A stretch of 64,000 nucleotides of DNA from Stomoxys calcitrans (lineage: Eukaryota > Arthropoda > Insecta > Diptera > Muscidae): contig NC_081552.1 in NCBI RefSeq assembly GCF_963082655.1, positions 123,604,458 to 123,668,457 of the forward strand. The letters are read 5' to 3'. A program made the position numbers and the translations under genes. The notes below the pieces were generated by a model. That model searched no databases. It was not told where the DNA came from and saw only the letters and a program-made list of their open reading frames with translations. Shown piece after piece: positions 1 to 11,486 of this stretch. Position 1 is the first letter of the stretch. Each line of letters starts with the position of its first letter.

Positions 1-147
1 TTAAATTGTTAGTCAAGCGATATACTATTTTCGTAGCATGGTACTTCACTAAAAGATCTTCAATTGTCGAAAATAAATATTCCAAGGAAACTTTTGTTCC
101 ATATAAAGTAAAAGAAGGCGCAGCGGAGCGGGCGCGTGTCAGCTAGT
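1..147 (+). mobile_element. 3' end of a Helitron-like non-autonomous element
   Basis: This stretch closely matches the reverse complement of about 48165-48297, so it is the same element terminus in the opposite orientation. It ends in a GC-rich hairpin-forming segment (about 116-137), then TCAGCTAG followed by T. A hairpin just upstream of CTRR with a T after it is the usual 3' signature of Helitrons and of non-autonomous Helentron relatives. The same end recurs at 29745-29772. The body of this copy lies upstream of the window. The Helitron assignment is inference; the shared terminus is seen directly. Confidence 0.6.
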
Positions 148-299
148 TTTAAATAAAATCAAAGCTTGACATTGATGTCGAATTAAGTGTTTACAAATTT
201 AAGTACCATGAAATGCGTAGCAAGGCTTCTTTCCGAATCATTGTTACAGAAGGCATTTTTGAAGTCTTTATAAAACCTGATTTTTGGCACGCTAAGGCA

Positions 300-740
300 T
301 TTATCAAATAGCAAGTATTTTCTAACTATTGCAATAAGAGGGTTTTTAAAGTGGAACACGAATCTGATATATATTTGTAAGACTAACTCACTGAGTGGCC
401 GCCCATCCCCCAAACTGGTTATGTTTGCCGACTATGGAAATATGGGGCTCAAATTAACGGTATATGGGAGTAGACCACGTTTCTGATATCAACATTAGGG
501 ACCAACTGTCTAGCGGACGTCCCACCACCATAACAACCTCCAAATAGGAAGTATTTCCTCACCAAGACAATTTGGATCTTAAAGAGAGTGGAACTAAATA
601 TTCATAGTTTTTATGGCCAATACCCCAAACCGGACATATTTGCTGACTTTTGCAATAAGGAGTTTAAATGAGATTAGAAAACGAATTTGATATTCAATTT
701 TAAGGGCAATGGCAATATGGGGTTCAAACAAAGGCCTACA
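300..740 (+). repeat. Tandem-array body of the Helitron-like element
   Basis: The segment is a diverged reverse complement of about 49070-49680, with matching phrases such as the rectangle around 'ccaaaccggacatatttgc' (about 632-650). It consists of degenerate monomers of roughly 120-150 bp built on a 'ttgagcc-catattgc-atggtcggcaaat' theme, read here in reverse. The array is uninterrupted where the 48-50 kb copy carries a MITE, so it serves as an empty-site control. It stops at about 740, where LOA-A sequence begins. Confidence 0.65.
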
Positions 741-1313
741 GATCTATAAGACTTACGTCCTTTTTACTCACAACCATGGAACGTATTGTGGATACCATAA
801 TAAAGAGTAACACATCCAACGAACTGATCAAATATAAACAGCATGCCTATGTCAAGGGAAGGTCTGTGGAGACTGCCCTGCACGAAGTTGTGCATAACAT
901 AGAAGAGTCCTTCGATGCCAAGGCATACTCATTGGCGGAACGCATAGACACTGAGGGGCGTTTAACAATGTGCGGACCGACACATTGATCCAATCCTTAG
1001 ACCAATGCCGGGTGGACCGGGTCCTTACTGGATATACCATATGCTTAGAAACAGGCGCATAAATTGCGGGTTCCATGATATAAATATAAGGGAGAAAGTG
1101 GCACAGGGCACGCCACAAGGTGCATTCTATCGCCACTCCTTTGGGTGACCACCATAAATTACCTATTACGGATGCTGACTGGGGAGGAATTTGAACCCGT
1201 CTGCTATGCAGACGATGTTACAATACTTCTCATGAGTAAGGATCCGAGCCAGCTACGCAGAAGGGCCGAAAAGGTCTTGCAAATGGCGTATGATTGGGCT
1301 AGACCCAGCGGTT
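741..1313 (+). pseudogene. LOA-A reverse transcriptase fragment
   Basis: The fragment aligns with 24128-24625 of the longer LOA-A copy. It starts at the finger motif (SFLLKTMERI-like, with LLKT partly changed) and continues through QHAYVKGRSVETALHEVV and the VAQGTPQG motif. It retains the catalytic YADD box at 1205-1216, followed by the MAYDWARPS region, and stops at about 1313. Frameshifts occur near 985 and 1130. It is a truncated, non-functional piece of an EN-RT-RNase H non-LTR retrotransposon. The clade call (LOA/I group) rests on the RNase H seen in sister copies and is moderately certain. Confidence 0.8.
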
Positions 1314-1435
1314 AATAACCTGATATAACACCCATCTGTTGTACTATTTCGTATATTTCGTCCACACAGCACGTTCCACGGAATCAGTGGGTTTAATCGC
1401 AAATTGGGCTGAACCCGGATTTTTGTATAGGTTAG

Positions 1436-2519
1436 CTTAGGTTCAAAAGAGGGTGCAGATATTAAAATTCCCCATGTCACTATGGACATAAACCTAAGCC
1501 AGTAATCGGCTTATTGTGGGCTCTGAAAACTAAAAAAGAAAATTTTAAGTAAGGAATTCCGTGCTACCTACAAAATTCTTAATTGTTTTCCATACCATTC
1601 CCCTATTACCGGCGTGTTTTAGACGCGAAAGCCGGGCATTGACATAGGAACGTTTCATCATCTTCCCAATATGTTATCATCACCTCGCCTCACCGATTTG
1701 GCATAAGTGAGCTCGTAGTCCTATGTGTCCCGCTATGATACCAAAAGCTGAACTGACCTCCTTCTTACTTGCTTTCAGTAATATCCTCGTCCTCCCACGA
1801 TCCGGATCACCCCATAGGATTTTCGGTGTCCTACCGACTGTTTTGCTGTTCCCCAGTGTTACATGCGCGTTCCGCGAACACGCCCTTAACTCGAACTGCG
1901 TCGACCCGAAAGACTTCGGGTTAACCAATTCACTGACGGCAAACCTCTGGCCTTCACCGCCAAATCGTCTTTTCCCCTTACTCCGTTATGGCCCGGCAAC
2001 CAAACGATGCGAATTTTACCATCCTCAGAGAAGGCATTAATCTCCTTACACTGCAAGACTGTTCGTGACCTTACCGTCCTGGTTTTTATTGCCTTTATGG
2101 CCCGTTAACGTGCGTTACCAACGCAATACCACACGCAGTCCGTGATCGCCCGGATCTCTGACTGCAGGACCGTATTATGATCAGGCAGTCTAAAACAAAT
2201 CTCAGTCCTTGGGTTCTCAATGTAGACCCCCAGACCCACTCTCTCTTTTAGCCTTGATCCATCCATATAACATGATCTTCCAAATGGCAATACTATGGTT
2301 CCGTCAGTCCAAGACTATGGCGCAGGCAGCAATGCCTCGCACTCGCCCTCAAGTGTCGTCTCAGGTATCCAATCGGAAACCTCTTCACTTCTTCCCAGAT
2401 TTCCTATCGTCACCTCAATTATCCTCAATCCATTTTTCCATCGCCTTAAGTATCATAGCTGCAGTGGCTGCCTCATACTTGTTCCCTGAACATGTTTTAT
2501 GGTCCTCATGTTGCACTAT
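1436..2519 (-). pseudogene. LOA-A 3' half: RNase H, C-terminal zinc-knuckle region and 3' UTR
   Basis: Read on the minus strand, this begins in the post-RT connection. It then gives an RNase H start (SCYMDGSRL, about 2260-2280; the D of the DGS motif is kept) and the acidic QSEIRAI motif. A C-terminal region with GHIGLRAHLCQIG follows (about 1700-1740), then a 3' UTR matching 38935-39100. Several stops and frameshifts separate these pieces. It runs opposite to the fragment at 741-1313, so the two are not one simple insertion. The INE-like element at 2527 cuts off its upstream part. Confidence 0.75.
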
Positions 2520-2939
2520 TTTCCCTCCACCATAGGACGGAGGTGTACTAATGTCGTTATTCTGTTTGAAACACCTCGAAATATTCTCCTAAGACCCCAT
2601 AAAGTATTGTATATATGTATATTCTTAGTCGTCATGACATTATAAGACGATCTAACCGTCTGTCGAAAGCACGCTAACTTTCGAAGGAGTAAAGATAGGT
2701 GCATAGGTGCTGAATTTCCTGGATCTCCTCCAGTTTGTGACGATGCAGGCTGGTAACAGGGCCGATACAGACTAATTGCCTTCGGGCATCAGCGCTCAAT
2801 TGTAATGTATCGTTGTGCGCTAAAAAAGATTGGTGAAATCTGGCCAGGTGCAGCACTAGATTTAGTCAAGAAGGAATATATTCCTTCTCGACCAATGACG
2901 CATTCTTGAATACCAAGGATTCCCTCGGATCCTGCATCG

Positions 2940-3599
2940 ATACTTGGAAGACTAAGGGAATGTAATCTCTATCTTTCAACCATCGTCTGGAAGAGTGTAT
3001 GAGGCTGATGGTGACCGGAGACATGCAGTATTCATACTAAACTCCGGCTGTCTCACAGACCTCAACAAGTCTGAAGGGGTTGTGTCCTACCGATTCAAAA
3101 AATTTAAGCTGAAGGCTATAGAAGCGGTGGGGTTGGGGAATCAGAAGACGATTCAGCAGTTGTTGTTGAACACTTGCCTGACGAACTATCGACCATATCG
3201 CTAAAGTCTGGTGGATTGCAGGAGACTGAAAATCCCCCTGACACAAGCGAGACAAGAGGAGATGGCATCGAAACTGGTCCCGACAAGCCCTATGTGGGTG
3301 GGCTCAAGGTTTGCTCCCGTGGAGAAGCACGGAACTTAAAATGTACTTCGACAGCAGCTAGTGAACCATCTCAGGGGAAATCGTCCATACCGCAAGTTTC
3401 CAGCGCCCTGAGGGAGAGTGGTTTCACAGCTTTCTCACCTGCGCCTGAATGCGTACGGGAGCTCATCATGACAAGATCTGACGAATCTTGTGATGATGAA
3501 CTCCTGGTGGAATCAGAAGTCGAGGCTTACATAACATTGGTGGATGTTCTGAATCCTGACTATGGTCCCGTTTCTACAGATAAATCTCCACCATTGTAA
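2940..3599 (+). pseudogene. LOA-B ORF1, C-terminal part
   Basis: The phases are broken up to about 3170, with a recognisable segment reading FILNSGCLTDLNKSEGVVSY (3033-3092). The frame then stays open from 3174 to 3599 (141 aa). This tail is polar and rich in Ser, Glu and Gly, with no domain I can name. A matching minus-strand segment occurs at about 55090-55240. ORF1 of this group normally binds the element RNA. The tail overlaps the start of ORF2 at 3562, a usual arrangement for non-LTR elements. The N-terminal part is missing or unrecognisable. Confidence 0.6.
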
Positions 3600-4330
3600 G
3601 GGCGCTTCGGCGGTAATTACGATCCCCCTGATGGCAGGGGCATGTGACGTGGTACTTATCCAGGAACCATGGGTGTGTGGAGGAATGGTTCGTGGACTAA
3701 GAATTCCGGGATTTAAACTACTAAAGGGCACGGGGAATGGGAGACACTGAGCCTGTATTCTTACAAAGAGTAGTCTAAATGCTTTTCTTCTTCCGTCGCT
3801 AAGCACTGAAGATTTAGATTTGGTAGATTTAGCCAACCTTGAAATAAACAAGTCTCATTACGATTCAGAGATGCCGCTTTCAAACTTTAGCCGCTGGTGA
3901 AGCCGTTTCTGTTGGGAAGAAGAGCCTCATTGTAGGAAGTGATGCTAATGCACATCACCAAATATGGGGTAGTTCGGATGTCAAACGTTCGGATAAACCG
4001 ACCTTTATTATCAGGAACAGGCAGGAGGCACTAGATATTACCTTTGTATCGTAAGATATAAGTGGAGGAATACGCAACTGCGATGTGTTGGATGACCATA
4101 GCTTCTCTGATCATCGTTATATTAGTTTCAGCCTTAGCGAAAATACTGCAGAAGTGGTCCCTCGGTTAAACAGAAGAAAGGCGGACTGGGATAAATTTCG
4201 GCACAAATTCTGCACGTATATCCCTTTTAGATTTGGAAAGATAGTGGGAACTTCGGAGGATATATACATAGTGGTCAAGCGGATCACGAAGGCCCTGAAT
4301 GACTCGCTTGTGTCAGCATGCCCATAGTGC
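3562..4330 (+). pseudogene. LOA-B ORF2 endonuclease domain
   Basis: The domain starts at ATG 3562 (MVPFLQINLHHCKGA) and shows apurinic-type endonuclease motifs in order. These are VVLIQEPWV (3649-3675), SDANAHHQIWG (about 3940-3972), LDITFVS (about 4031-4051) and SDHRYISF (about 4108-4131). The frame breaks at 3750, around 3900 and at 4052. In an intact element this domain nicks the target DNA for target-primed reverse transcription. The order and spacing fit the I/LOA/R1 superfamily. The same domain appears on the minus strand at about 54250-55110. Confidence 0.8.
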
Positions 4331-5571
4331 TAAGCCAAGGGGCAAACAGCGACCGCCATGGTGGACCCCAGAGTTGGTTGGTTTAAGGAAGGACTGCAGA
4401 AAGCTCTTCTACAGAGCAAAAGCCACACGAGCACCACACGATTGGGACATCTATAAGGCTGAGCTAAGAAAATATAAGGGCGAGCTTAGAAAGGCTGAGA
4501 ACAAATCCTGGGTAGAATTCTGCGCACTGATTCCCTGGATTAGGGAGATATACTCTGTTTGTATCAGAATGTCATATATACCTGTGGGAAGAGGGACACG
4601 AAGGTCATTTTCATTCCGAAAGCAGGAAAACCTTACCATACGAAGGCGAAATATTTTCTACCTATTAGTCTGTCATTTTTTATGCTGAAGACTCTTGAGA
4701 GGTTGATAGAAACATATCTCAGGGCAAAGATCGCTGGAGATCGCCTGTCGCGGCAGCAGCATGCATATAGTAAAGGCAAATCCAGTGGAAACAGCCCTTC
4801 ACGACCTAGTCGGCTACATAGAGAGTTTTCTCGCTGGCTGTCAAGGAATGTGCAATGGTAGCATTTCTTGAAATTGAAGGTGCTTTCAATCATGTAAAAC
4901 CGACGTCAATCGTGAAGGAATTGGAGTTTCCAGGCATGAACTCTGCCGTAAGAAAGCTTATTAATAACTTACTTAATAAAAGATACATTACGGCAAGCTT
5001 GGGATCTGTGGATCGAAAGAGATGGGTAAGCAGAGGAACACCTCAAGGTGTACTGTCTCCTCTACTTTGGAAGGTAACCATTAACAATATATTATTGTCT
5101 CTGGAAGAAAAAAATGTAAAAGTGGTAGCGTATGTTGATGACGTGGCATTTTCGGTTAGGGAAAAATTTCCCAGCACTCTGAGAGGTGTACTTCATGATG
5201 TTCTACGTCCAACATCAAAGTGGACTACAGAAAGTGGTCTAGGTATAAACCCGTGCAAGACAGAAGCAATCCTTTTCAGCAGGAGATACAAATTGCCTAC
5301 AGTGGAATCTGTCCCCTTGGGAGGAGATAATGTTTCATTTGCAGAAAGCGCAAAATACCTTGGTGTTTTGCTGGACAGGAAATTGAATTTTAAATCCAAC
5401 ATTTTGGAAAGGGCAAGAAATGCAACTCTTACTCTTAGGAGAGCCATTGGCAAAAATTTGGGGTTTAAACCGCGTGTCATGCATTGGGTATATACTGCAG
5501 TTGTCAGACCTTTAAAGCTATATGGTGTTGTGGTCTGGTGGAGGGCGCTTCATAAATCCACCTACTGCTAA
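4331..5571 (+). pseudogene. LOA-B reverse transcriptase
   Basis: A linker (4331-4515; PPWWTPELVGLRK) is followed directly by sequence that lies later in the fingers, so part of the RT N-terminus is deleted. VIFIPKAGKPYHTKAK occurs at about 4602-4650. The palm then reads open from 4855 to 5571, with RGTPQGVLSPLLW (about 5032-5070) and the catalytic YVDD box at 5131-5142. Motif A reads LEIEGAF: the usual catalytic Asp is Glu (codon 4870-4872). The thumb region includes LGVLLDRKLNF and the domain ends VVWWRALHKSTYC before a stop. Confidence 0.85.
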
Positions 5572-6490
5572 ATACTCAACCGGATCCAAAGGATGGCTTG
5601 TTTGTGCATCACAGCCGCACTGAGACGACACCATCTGACGCACTGAATTTAAAGCTACTTCTTATGCCTCTGGACATTGTGGCTACCCAAATTGCAGCGA
5701 CCACTGCCATGAGGTTAAGGGTGCTTTCTCATTGGTCATATGGCGGCTACGCACACTGTGTTATCCTTGATACAATATCCGAAGTTCCAGGCAGTATGGA
5801 TTACACCCTACCTGAGCCGCTTTTTGATAAAAAGCACTGTGCCACTATTCCTGATAGAACCGATTGGAACTACGATATCCCTGGTAACAGAAGTTACATA
5901 GAGTTCTATGTATTGGGACGGAAGTTACATAGACTTCTACACGGATGGTTCCAAACTACACGACCAGGCGAGCTTTGGGGTGTACTCTAAAGATCTAGAA
6001 TTGGTCATATCGAAAAGGTTACCCGACCACTGCAGTGTGTATCAAGCGGAGATTCATGCAATTAAGAAAGTGGTAGAATGGCTAAGATATAATGTCATTA
6101 CGGTGATTGCCATAAATATCTTCTCAGATAGCTAGGCAGCCATTAAATCCCTGGAAAACGTAATTCTAAACACAAAAAACGCCTTCGATTGTCGTAGATC
6201 TCTCAACGAGATAGCTGAACAGTTCAAAATTCACCTGTTTTGGCTGTCGGGCCACAGAGATACCCCAGGGAATTGTAGAGCGGACGAGCTTGGGAGACTC
6301 GGAACTACCCTACACATTCCATGGATGCTGGAATCTGTGGGTGTGGCTCTACCGACATGTAAGCTAATTTTTCAGAAACAGGCCCGAAGAACAACGAATG
6401 ATAGATGGCCACAAAGAAGGGGCTGTGAGCATTCCAAAACTATATAGCCTAATCTAGACTTGAAGAGGTCTACTGCTTTGCTGTCTCTCC
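5572..6490 (+). pseudogene. LOA-B connection region and RNase H domain
   Basis: After the RT stop, the ITAAL and TPSDALNLKLLLMPLDIVA segments match the minus-strand copy at 61395-61730. The RNase H domain follows: FYTDGSKL (about 5935-5958), QAEIHAI (about 6043-6063) and FSDS, which is cut by a stop at 6133-6135. SGHRDTPGNCRADELG then carries the last His and Asp (about 6249-6297). All four acidic positions can be seen, but the frame is broken. Near 5880-5935 a short duplicated stretch around 'agaagttacatag' appears to be a slippage or repair scar. Sequence changes to the Jockey-type insertion near 6490. Confidence 0.8.
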
Positions 6491-6654
6491 TGCTTCTCCT
6501 GCTACGTTACCTGGTACCTCATTTAAAATATTGGTACCAGAAGATGTTCACGAATTTATTTATAAAGTCAACCCAAGAACTGATACTGTAGTTTTACCTT
6601 CATCCTCAATTGAAGCTCCAAAAACTAATTACTCCACCTAAAGATTTGTTATAT

Positions 6655-7680
6655 GTACTTTACCAGAATGTTAGATTATTTTCCTTGCACACTAATAGTT
6701 TTTGGTTTTGTTATGGTATTATAATTTTTACTGAAACTTGGCTCAAATTTAACATTAACAACTCTGAAATTTAATGTTCAAAATACTAAATATTTCGATT
6801 TGGCCGTAATAGTAAATCAAAAAAAGATGGAGGAGGAGTTTTGATTGCAATTTCTTTAGAATTTACTTCTGCAATAATTCACTTGCCTAATATTGATAAT
6901 ATTGAATTTTTAGCAGTGAAAATACGTATTAAGAATTCATTTTTATATGTTACATGCTGCTACATCCCACCAAATTCTTCTTTTACTATTCATGCTAGTG
7001 ATTTATCTGCTATGTTATCTGTTTTTAAGTTATCTAAAAACTCTGATTTCTTACTTGTATTTGGCGACTTCAATTTACCATCAATTTCATGGAATCAACA
7101 GATTCACAGCAATGTTCTCATACATGTTTTTGCTAATGTTGTGAGTAGTGATAAAGTTGAACCTTCCTTAATTATGGTATGTTTCAAGTGAATCGTACAT
7201 TCAATATTCAGAACAATTTATTATTTCTCATTTTCGTTAATCCGCCTCATGATGTTTGCATTAATTCTTGTAATCCTCTAGTGTTACCAGAAGACAGGTT
7301 TCACCCAACTATTTATACGAAAATGTTTATCCCATCTCTTCATAAACCTAAGAGGCAAGGGATCAAGACCGAAAGAGCCTACTTTTTTCCTAAAACAGAT
7401 TATGTAAAAAAAATAGTCTTTTATCCAATATCGTTTGGGAGGATGTATTAAAATCTAATAATCTTAATGAGGTTTTGCGTAATTTTTATGATACACTATT
7501 TACATGTTTTTCTAGTTTTGTTCCCAAAATCTCACAACGAACATTGACTGGACCTCCTTCGAATACTCCTAAACTTGTCAAACTTAAGAATAGAAAAACA
7601 AGTTATTTAAGAAATATAAAATGTCTGCTTCTTCTACGATTTTTCCATGTATTAAATTTCTAGGTCGGAAAATAATATTG
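6655..7680 (+). pseudogene. J1 endonuclease domain
   Basis: Recognisable pieces are the QNVR start (about 6668), FTETWL (about 6727-6744), a GGGVLIAIS segment (about 6831-6857) and LVFGDFNLPSISW (about 7057-7095). The longest open part is 6841-7191 (116 aa). Downstream pieces to about 7660 are A/T-rich and frameshifted, and include a linker-like KLKNRKTSYLRN segment. ETW and GDFN are the usual APE-type endonuclease signatures of the Jockey/CR1 superfamily. The domain is non-functional because of stops and frameshifts. Confidence 0.75.
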
Positions 7681-7963
7681 CCTACTGTAATTATTTATGA
7701 TCCATGAAGCAACGAGTAAAATCAGATATGAAAAAATTTTATAAATTTGTTAATTCGAAGCGAAGAAGTTGCACTCTTCCTTACACCCTTAAACATGCTT
7801 CACTAGTCGCCGAAGGAAATAAAGAAATATGTAACGTTTAAAAATTTTTTTGCTCGACATATTCTGATGAAATGTATGATATCAACTCTGAATATCTGTA
7901 GGAGATTCTTCAATCCTCTTTAAAAAGTATGCCTCGAATAACTATTGATACCGTTTCTAGAAC

Positions 7964-8889
7964 TTGAATTCTCTAAAATGCTCTTTTAAACCAGACCCTG
8001 AAGGGGCACCCGCTTGTGTACTTAAATTTTGCGCTGATCACCTTAAATTTCCTTTAAGCGTGATTTTCAATAGATCTATAAAATTAGGCCTTGTACCTGA
8101 ACTATGGAAGAAATCCTTTATTATTCCCCTATTTAAATCTGAAAGTAGGTTCGATGTATCAAATTACAGAGACATTGCAAAGCTAAGTACTATACCAAAA
8201 CTTCTTGAAAAGATTATGACTGATAACATCTCCCATCAAGCTTCTTCAATTTATTCAGATGCGCAACACGGGTTTCGCAAAGCTCGATCAACCGTTACAA
8301 ATGTTTTACAGCTAATAACTCTTGTTAATGATGGATATAGGCAGAGGAAATAGACGGATGTGATATATACCGACTTTAGTAAGGCGTTCGATAAAGTCAA
8401 TCATGGCCTACTTTTGTTAAAGCTCGGTAAAATCGGGGTTTCTCCTATATGTTTAAATTGGGTTAGTTCATATCTGAACGTGTGCAGAATGTACACTTCC
8501 GCGATTCTTTTTCTAAGCCAATTATTGCAAAATCCGGTGTTCCACAGGGCAGTCATCTAGGTCCAATTCTTTTTAAACTGTTTATAAATGATTTACCTTG
8601 TGTTATTAAGAATTTTTCAATCTTAATGCTGATGACGTCAACATTTTCAAATCGCTCTGTGTTCCTTCTGAGCAGAATTTGTTACAACTCGATCTTGATA
8701 ACATTTGTTTGTGGTGCAATGTAAATTTAATGGAACTAAATATCTCGAAATGTAAACTAATGTATTTCTATAGAGCGCAACACTTGTCAAAAAGTTATCA
8801 TCTTAACGTTCGTGAAATAGACAATAGACAGAAGAAACTTTTCTAGATCTTGGCATCCTCTTAGATCGTAAACTAAATGTTAGACAACA
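7964..8889 (+). pseudogene. J1 reverse transcriptase, 5' part
   Basis: 7964-8353 gives the fingers: KKSFIIPLFKSE, an SNYR-IAKLSTIPKLLEK motif and AQHGFRKARSTVTN. After a stop, 8360-8560 contains motif A YTDFSKAFDKVNHG. 8482-8724 contains SGVPQGSHLGPILF and FINDLP. The active-site box at 8625-8636 reads NADD rather than YADD, and lies in another frame. The domain runs into LDLGILLDRKLNVRQHIS (about 8838-8896), where the RTE-type element interrupts it. It is one or more frameshifts away from any coding capacity. Confidence 0.8.
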
Positions 8890-9254
8890 TATTTCTATGA
8901 TGGCCGATACGGGATGACTATGAGCACCACAAAGGCTGGAACTTTGAGCTCCGACTTGTGTGGTGCCCATCGTTATCACGGGAATCTTAGCTGAAAGCTA
9001 CCGGGCGTGTCCAGACGTTGCGGATGGTGGAAAGCTTCGTTTTTATGCGGATTAGCTGCAAATGCGGCCGCGGGCAGCCAGCGATTTTCGAGAGGAGAGT
9101 CTCAGGGAGGAGTCAGGTGGCACTCGCTCTTAATTAAATACTGAGTGCCAACGGTACTCGAGATGACAAGGCGAGTTATTGGTGCCTTCAAATAACCAAT
9201 GGCCAACATCAGCGTCTGTTCCCAGGTTAGGGGCGGCTGGCGGCGAGGATAGAA

Positions 9255-10300
9255 GTGCGATGGACTGGGAATGGCGTCACTACAACACCAAACGGCGACG
9301 AACTATACTATAGCTGCCGTAACACGAGTCATGAATTTGGTTGTGGATTTGTGGTTGGTCGGAGACTGAAACACCTTGTCTCCAGCTTTACTCCGGTGGA
9401 TATGAGGCTAGCCACAATCCGCATAAAAGACAAATTCTTCAACATCAGCCTTATATGTGCCCATGCCCCGACGGAAGACAAAGATGAACAGACCAAGGAT
9501 ATTTTCTACGAGCGCCTAGAGAGAGAATATGACCGCTGCCCCGCCTATGATATTAAAATCGTTCTGGGAGATTTTAATGCGAAAATAGGGAAGGAAGACA
9601 TCTTTAGTCCAACAGTCAGAAAGTCCACGAGATAACGTCCAGTAATGGGTTGGGGCTGATAGATTTTGCCGCGGCAAAAAACATGGTAGTTAGTAGCACC
9701 AGATTTCAACACAAAAATATTCACAAAGACACATGGTTATCACCCGATCAAAACACGAGAAACCAAATTGATCACGTTGTGATAGATGGATGGCATTCAT
9801 CCAGCGTGTTAGATGTGCGATCGATCCGTGGAGCCAATTTAGATTCGGATCATTATCTCGTTGCAGCATAGGTTCGCACCCGTTTGAACATCTCGAGGAA
9901 AGTACGATCTGACACTGCACGGAAGCTGAACATTGAAAAGCTACAAACACAACAAATGGCAGCGGCATACTCCACTCGACTGACCCAACTGCTTGATGAA
10001 AGCACTCCATGTTCCAATGATATAATGGCTCTGTGGCAAACTTTTGCCCACTCCATAAAAAATGACGCGAAATCCGTACTTGGGTACCGGAAGCCTCCTC
10101 CAAGAAACCCATGGTACGACCAAGAGTGTCGAGATGCTACTGAAGCCAAGAATGCGGCATAAAGATCAACCCTGCAATCAGAAGCAACGCGCCAGATGAA
10201 GGAGAGGTATCGGCAGAAAAGGGGAGAGGAGAAACGTCTATTCCGTAGAAAGAAAAAGGAAATGGAAAAACGTGAGTGTAAGAATTAAACATCAAATCGA
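9255..10300 (+). pseudogene. RTE-type endonuclease and linker
   Basis: 9255-9635 (126 aa) contains the DMRLATIRIK strand, ICAHAPTEDKDE and IVLGDFNAKIGKE (about 9559-9597). 9650-9871 contains TWLSPDQNTRNQIDHVVID and the final LDSDHYLVAA motif, where SDH is the catalytic histidine box. A stop at 9869 separates the linker 9884-10162 (PRNPWYDQECRD), which is followed by a basic KERYRQKRGEEKRLFRRKKK segment up to about 10270. A one-base shift near 9634 splits the endonuclease. In an intact copy this domain would nick DNA for target-primed reverse transcription. Confidence 0.8.
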
Positions 10301-10379
10301 TGGCTTTAGTGCAGCACATCCTCCTTCAGAGACAAAGAAGGAAATCTGGTAACTGACACAGACAACATGCTGAGGATAT

Positions 10380-11470
10380 GGAAAGAACATTTTACCCAAC
10401 TGCTAGTGTCCGATGTTGGCGGCGAAGAGGATACCGCAGAACCAATCCCTGAAGATGGTGTAGAATGTTTACCTCGTAGTCAGAATGAGGTCCAAGTAGC
10501 AGTGACCCGACTAAAGAACAACAAGGCAGCAGAAGTCGACGGGTGACAGCCGACAGGTCGACAGGTGACAGCCTATCGTGTTATCTCTTTAACATCCTGC
10601 TGGAGAAGATTATATGAGATGAAGATGTGAATAGATATGGCACACTAATCACAAGAGAACACATGCTACTCGCCTATGCCGACGACATCGATACCATAGG
10701 TCGGTCACCGGAAGTAGTAATTACAGCCTTTGAAATAATCGCGAGAGAGTCAGTGAAAATGGGTCTGGCAGTAAATGGAGATAAGACGAAATGGATGGTT
10801 TCCACTCTCAAAAAGCCTTGTACAACCGAGCAGATAAAGAAAATGGAGAAAGTTGGGAACCACAACTTTGAGATAGTCAGTAACTTTATCTACCTCGGCA
10901 CCGCCGTAACCGAAACGAATGACACCAGTTTTGAGATAAAGCGAAGAATATTACAGGCAAACAGATGCTACTTTGGACTAAGTAAGCAGTTTAGAAACAA
11001 GGCCACCTCTCGACAGACGAAGACTACACTTTACACTGTTATATGCTTCTGAAGCATGGGTACTTGTGAAAGCAGATGAGGCAGTGCTTGGAGTATTTGA
11101 GGGAAACATTCTTCGTAAAATATATGGACCAGTTTGCGTTAACGGAGAATATAGGCGACGTATGAACCACGAGCTGTATGACGACGATAACATAGTTACA
11201 CGCATCAAAATAAAACGGCTGCGTTGGCTAGGTCATGTTGTCAGAATGGATGAAGAAGCCCCAGCAATGAAGTCTTTTGAAGGCAAACGCTGTGGTACAC
11301 GCAAAACGGGAAGACCAAAAGCCCGATGGAAAGATAAAGTTGTGGGAGACATCTCGAAATTTGGTGTCAGAGATTTTAGAATGAGCGCAGAAGATCGAGG
11401 CGCTTGGAAAGCTATTCTACGTTCTATTAGTGGAACAAATATTCTGTCGCAGCCAATTAAAGTAAAGTAA
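10380..11470 (+). pseudogene. RTE-type reverse transcriptase with internal deletion
   Basis: Up to about 10542 the frame gives VTRLKNNKAAEVDG, the start of the RT fingers. It then jumps over motif A and the PQG box to a segment before the active site. The YADD box is at 10675-10686, followed by MGLAVNGDKTKWM, IYLGTAVTETND and IKRRILQANRCYFGLSKQ. A frameshift near 11050 leads to 11066-11470 with LRWLGHVVRMDEEAP and GRPKARWKD, ending just before the 3' repeat. The deletion, estimated at several hundred bases, makes the domain inactive. Confidence 0.8.
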
Positions 11471-11486
11471 ACTATTTCTATGATGG

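Larger units (their letters stand above)
8904..11472 (+). mobile_element. RTE-type non-LTR retrotransposon, inserted in J1
   Basis: The insert is bounded by the 14-bp direct repeat 'tatttctatgatgg' (8890-8903 and 11473-11486). When it is removed, J1 reads through as HISMMVNKSFSSLGFMI, typical RT thumb sequence, so the borders are secure. The 3' end is the short repeat 'aaagtaaagtaaac' rather than a long poly(A), which is usual for RTE-like elements. It has an endonuclease (9255-9871), a linker and an RT whose central part is deleted. The clade is inferred from the YADDIDTIGRS and LRWLGHVVRM motifs. Confidence 0.85.
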
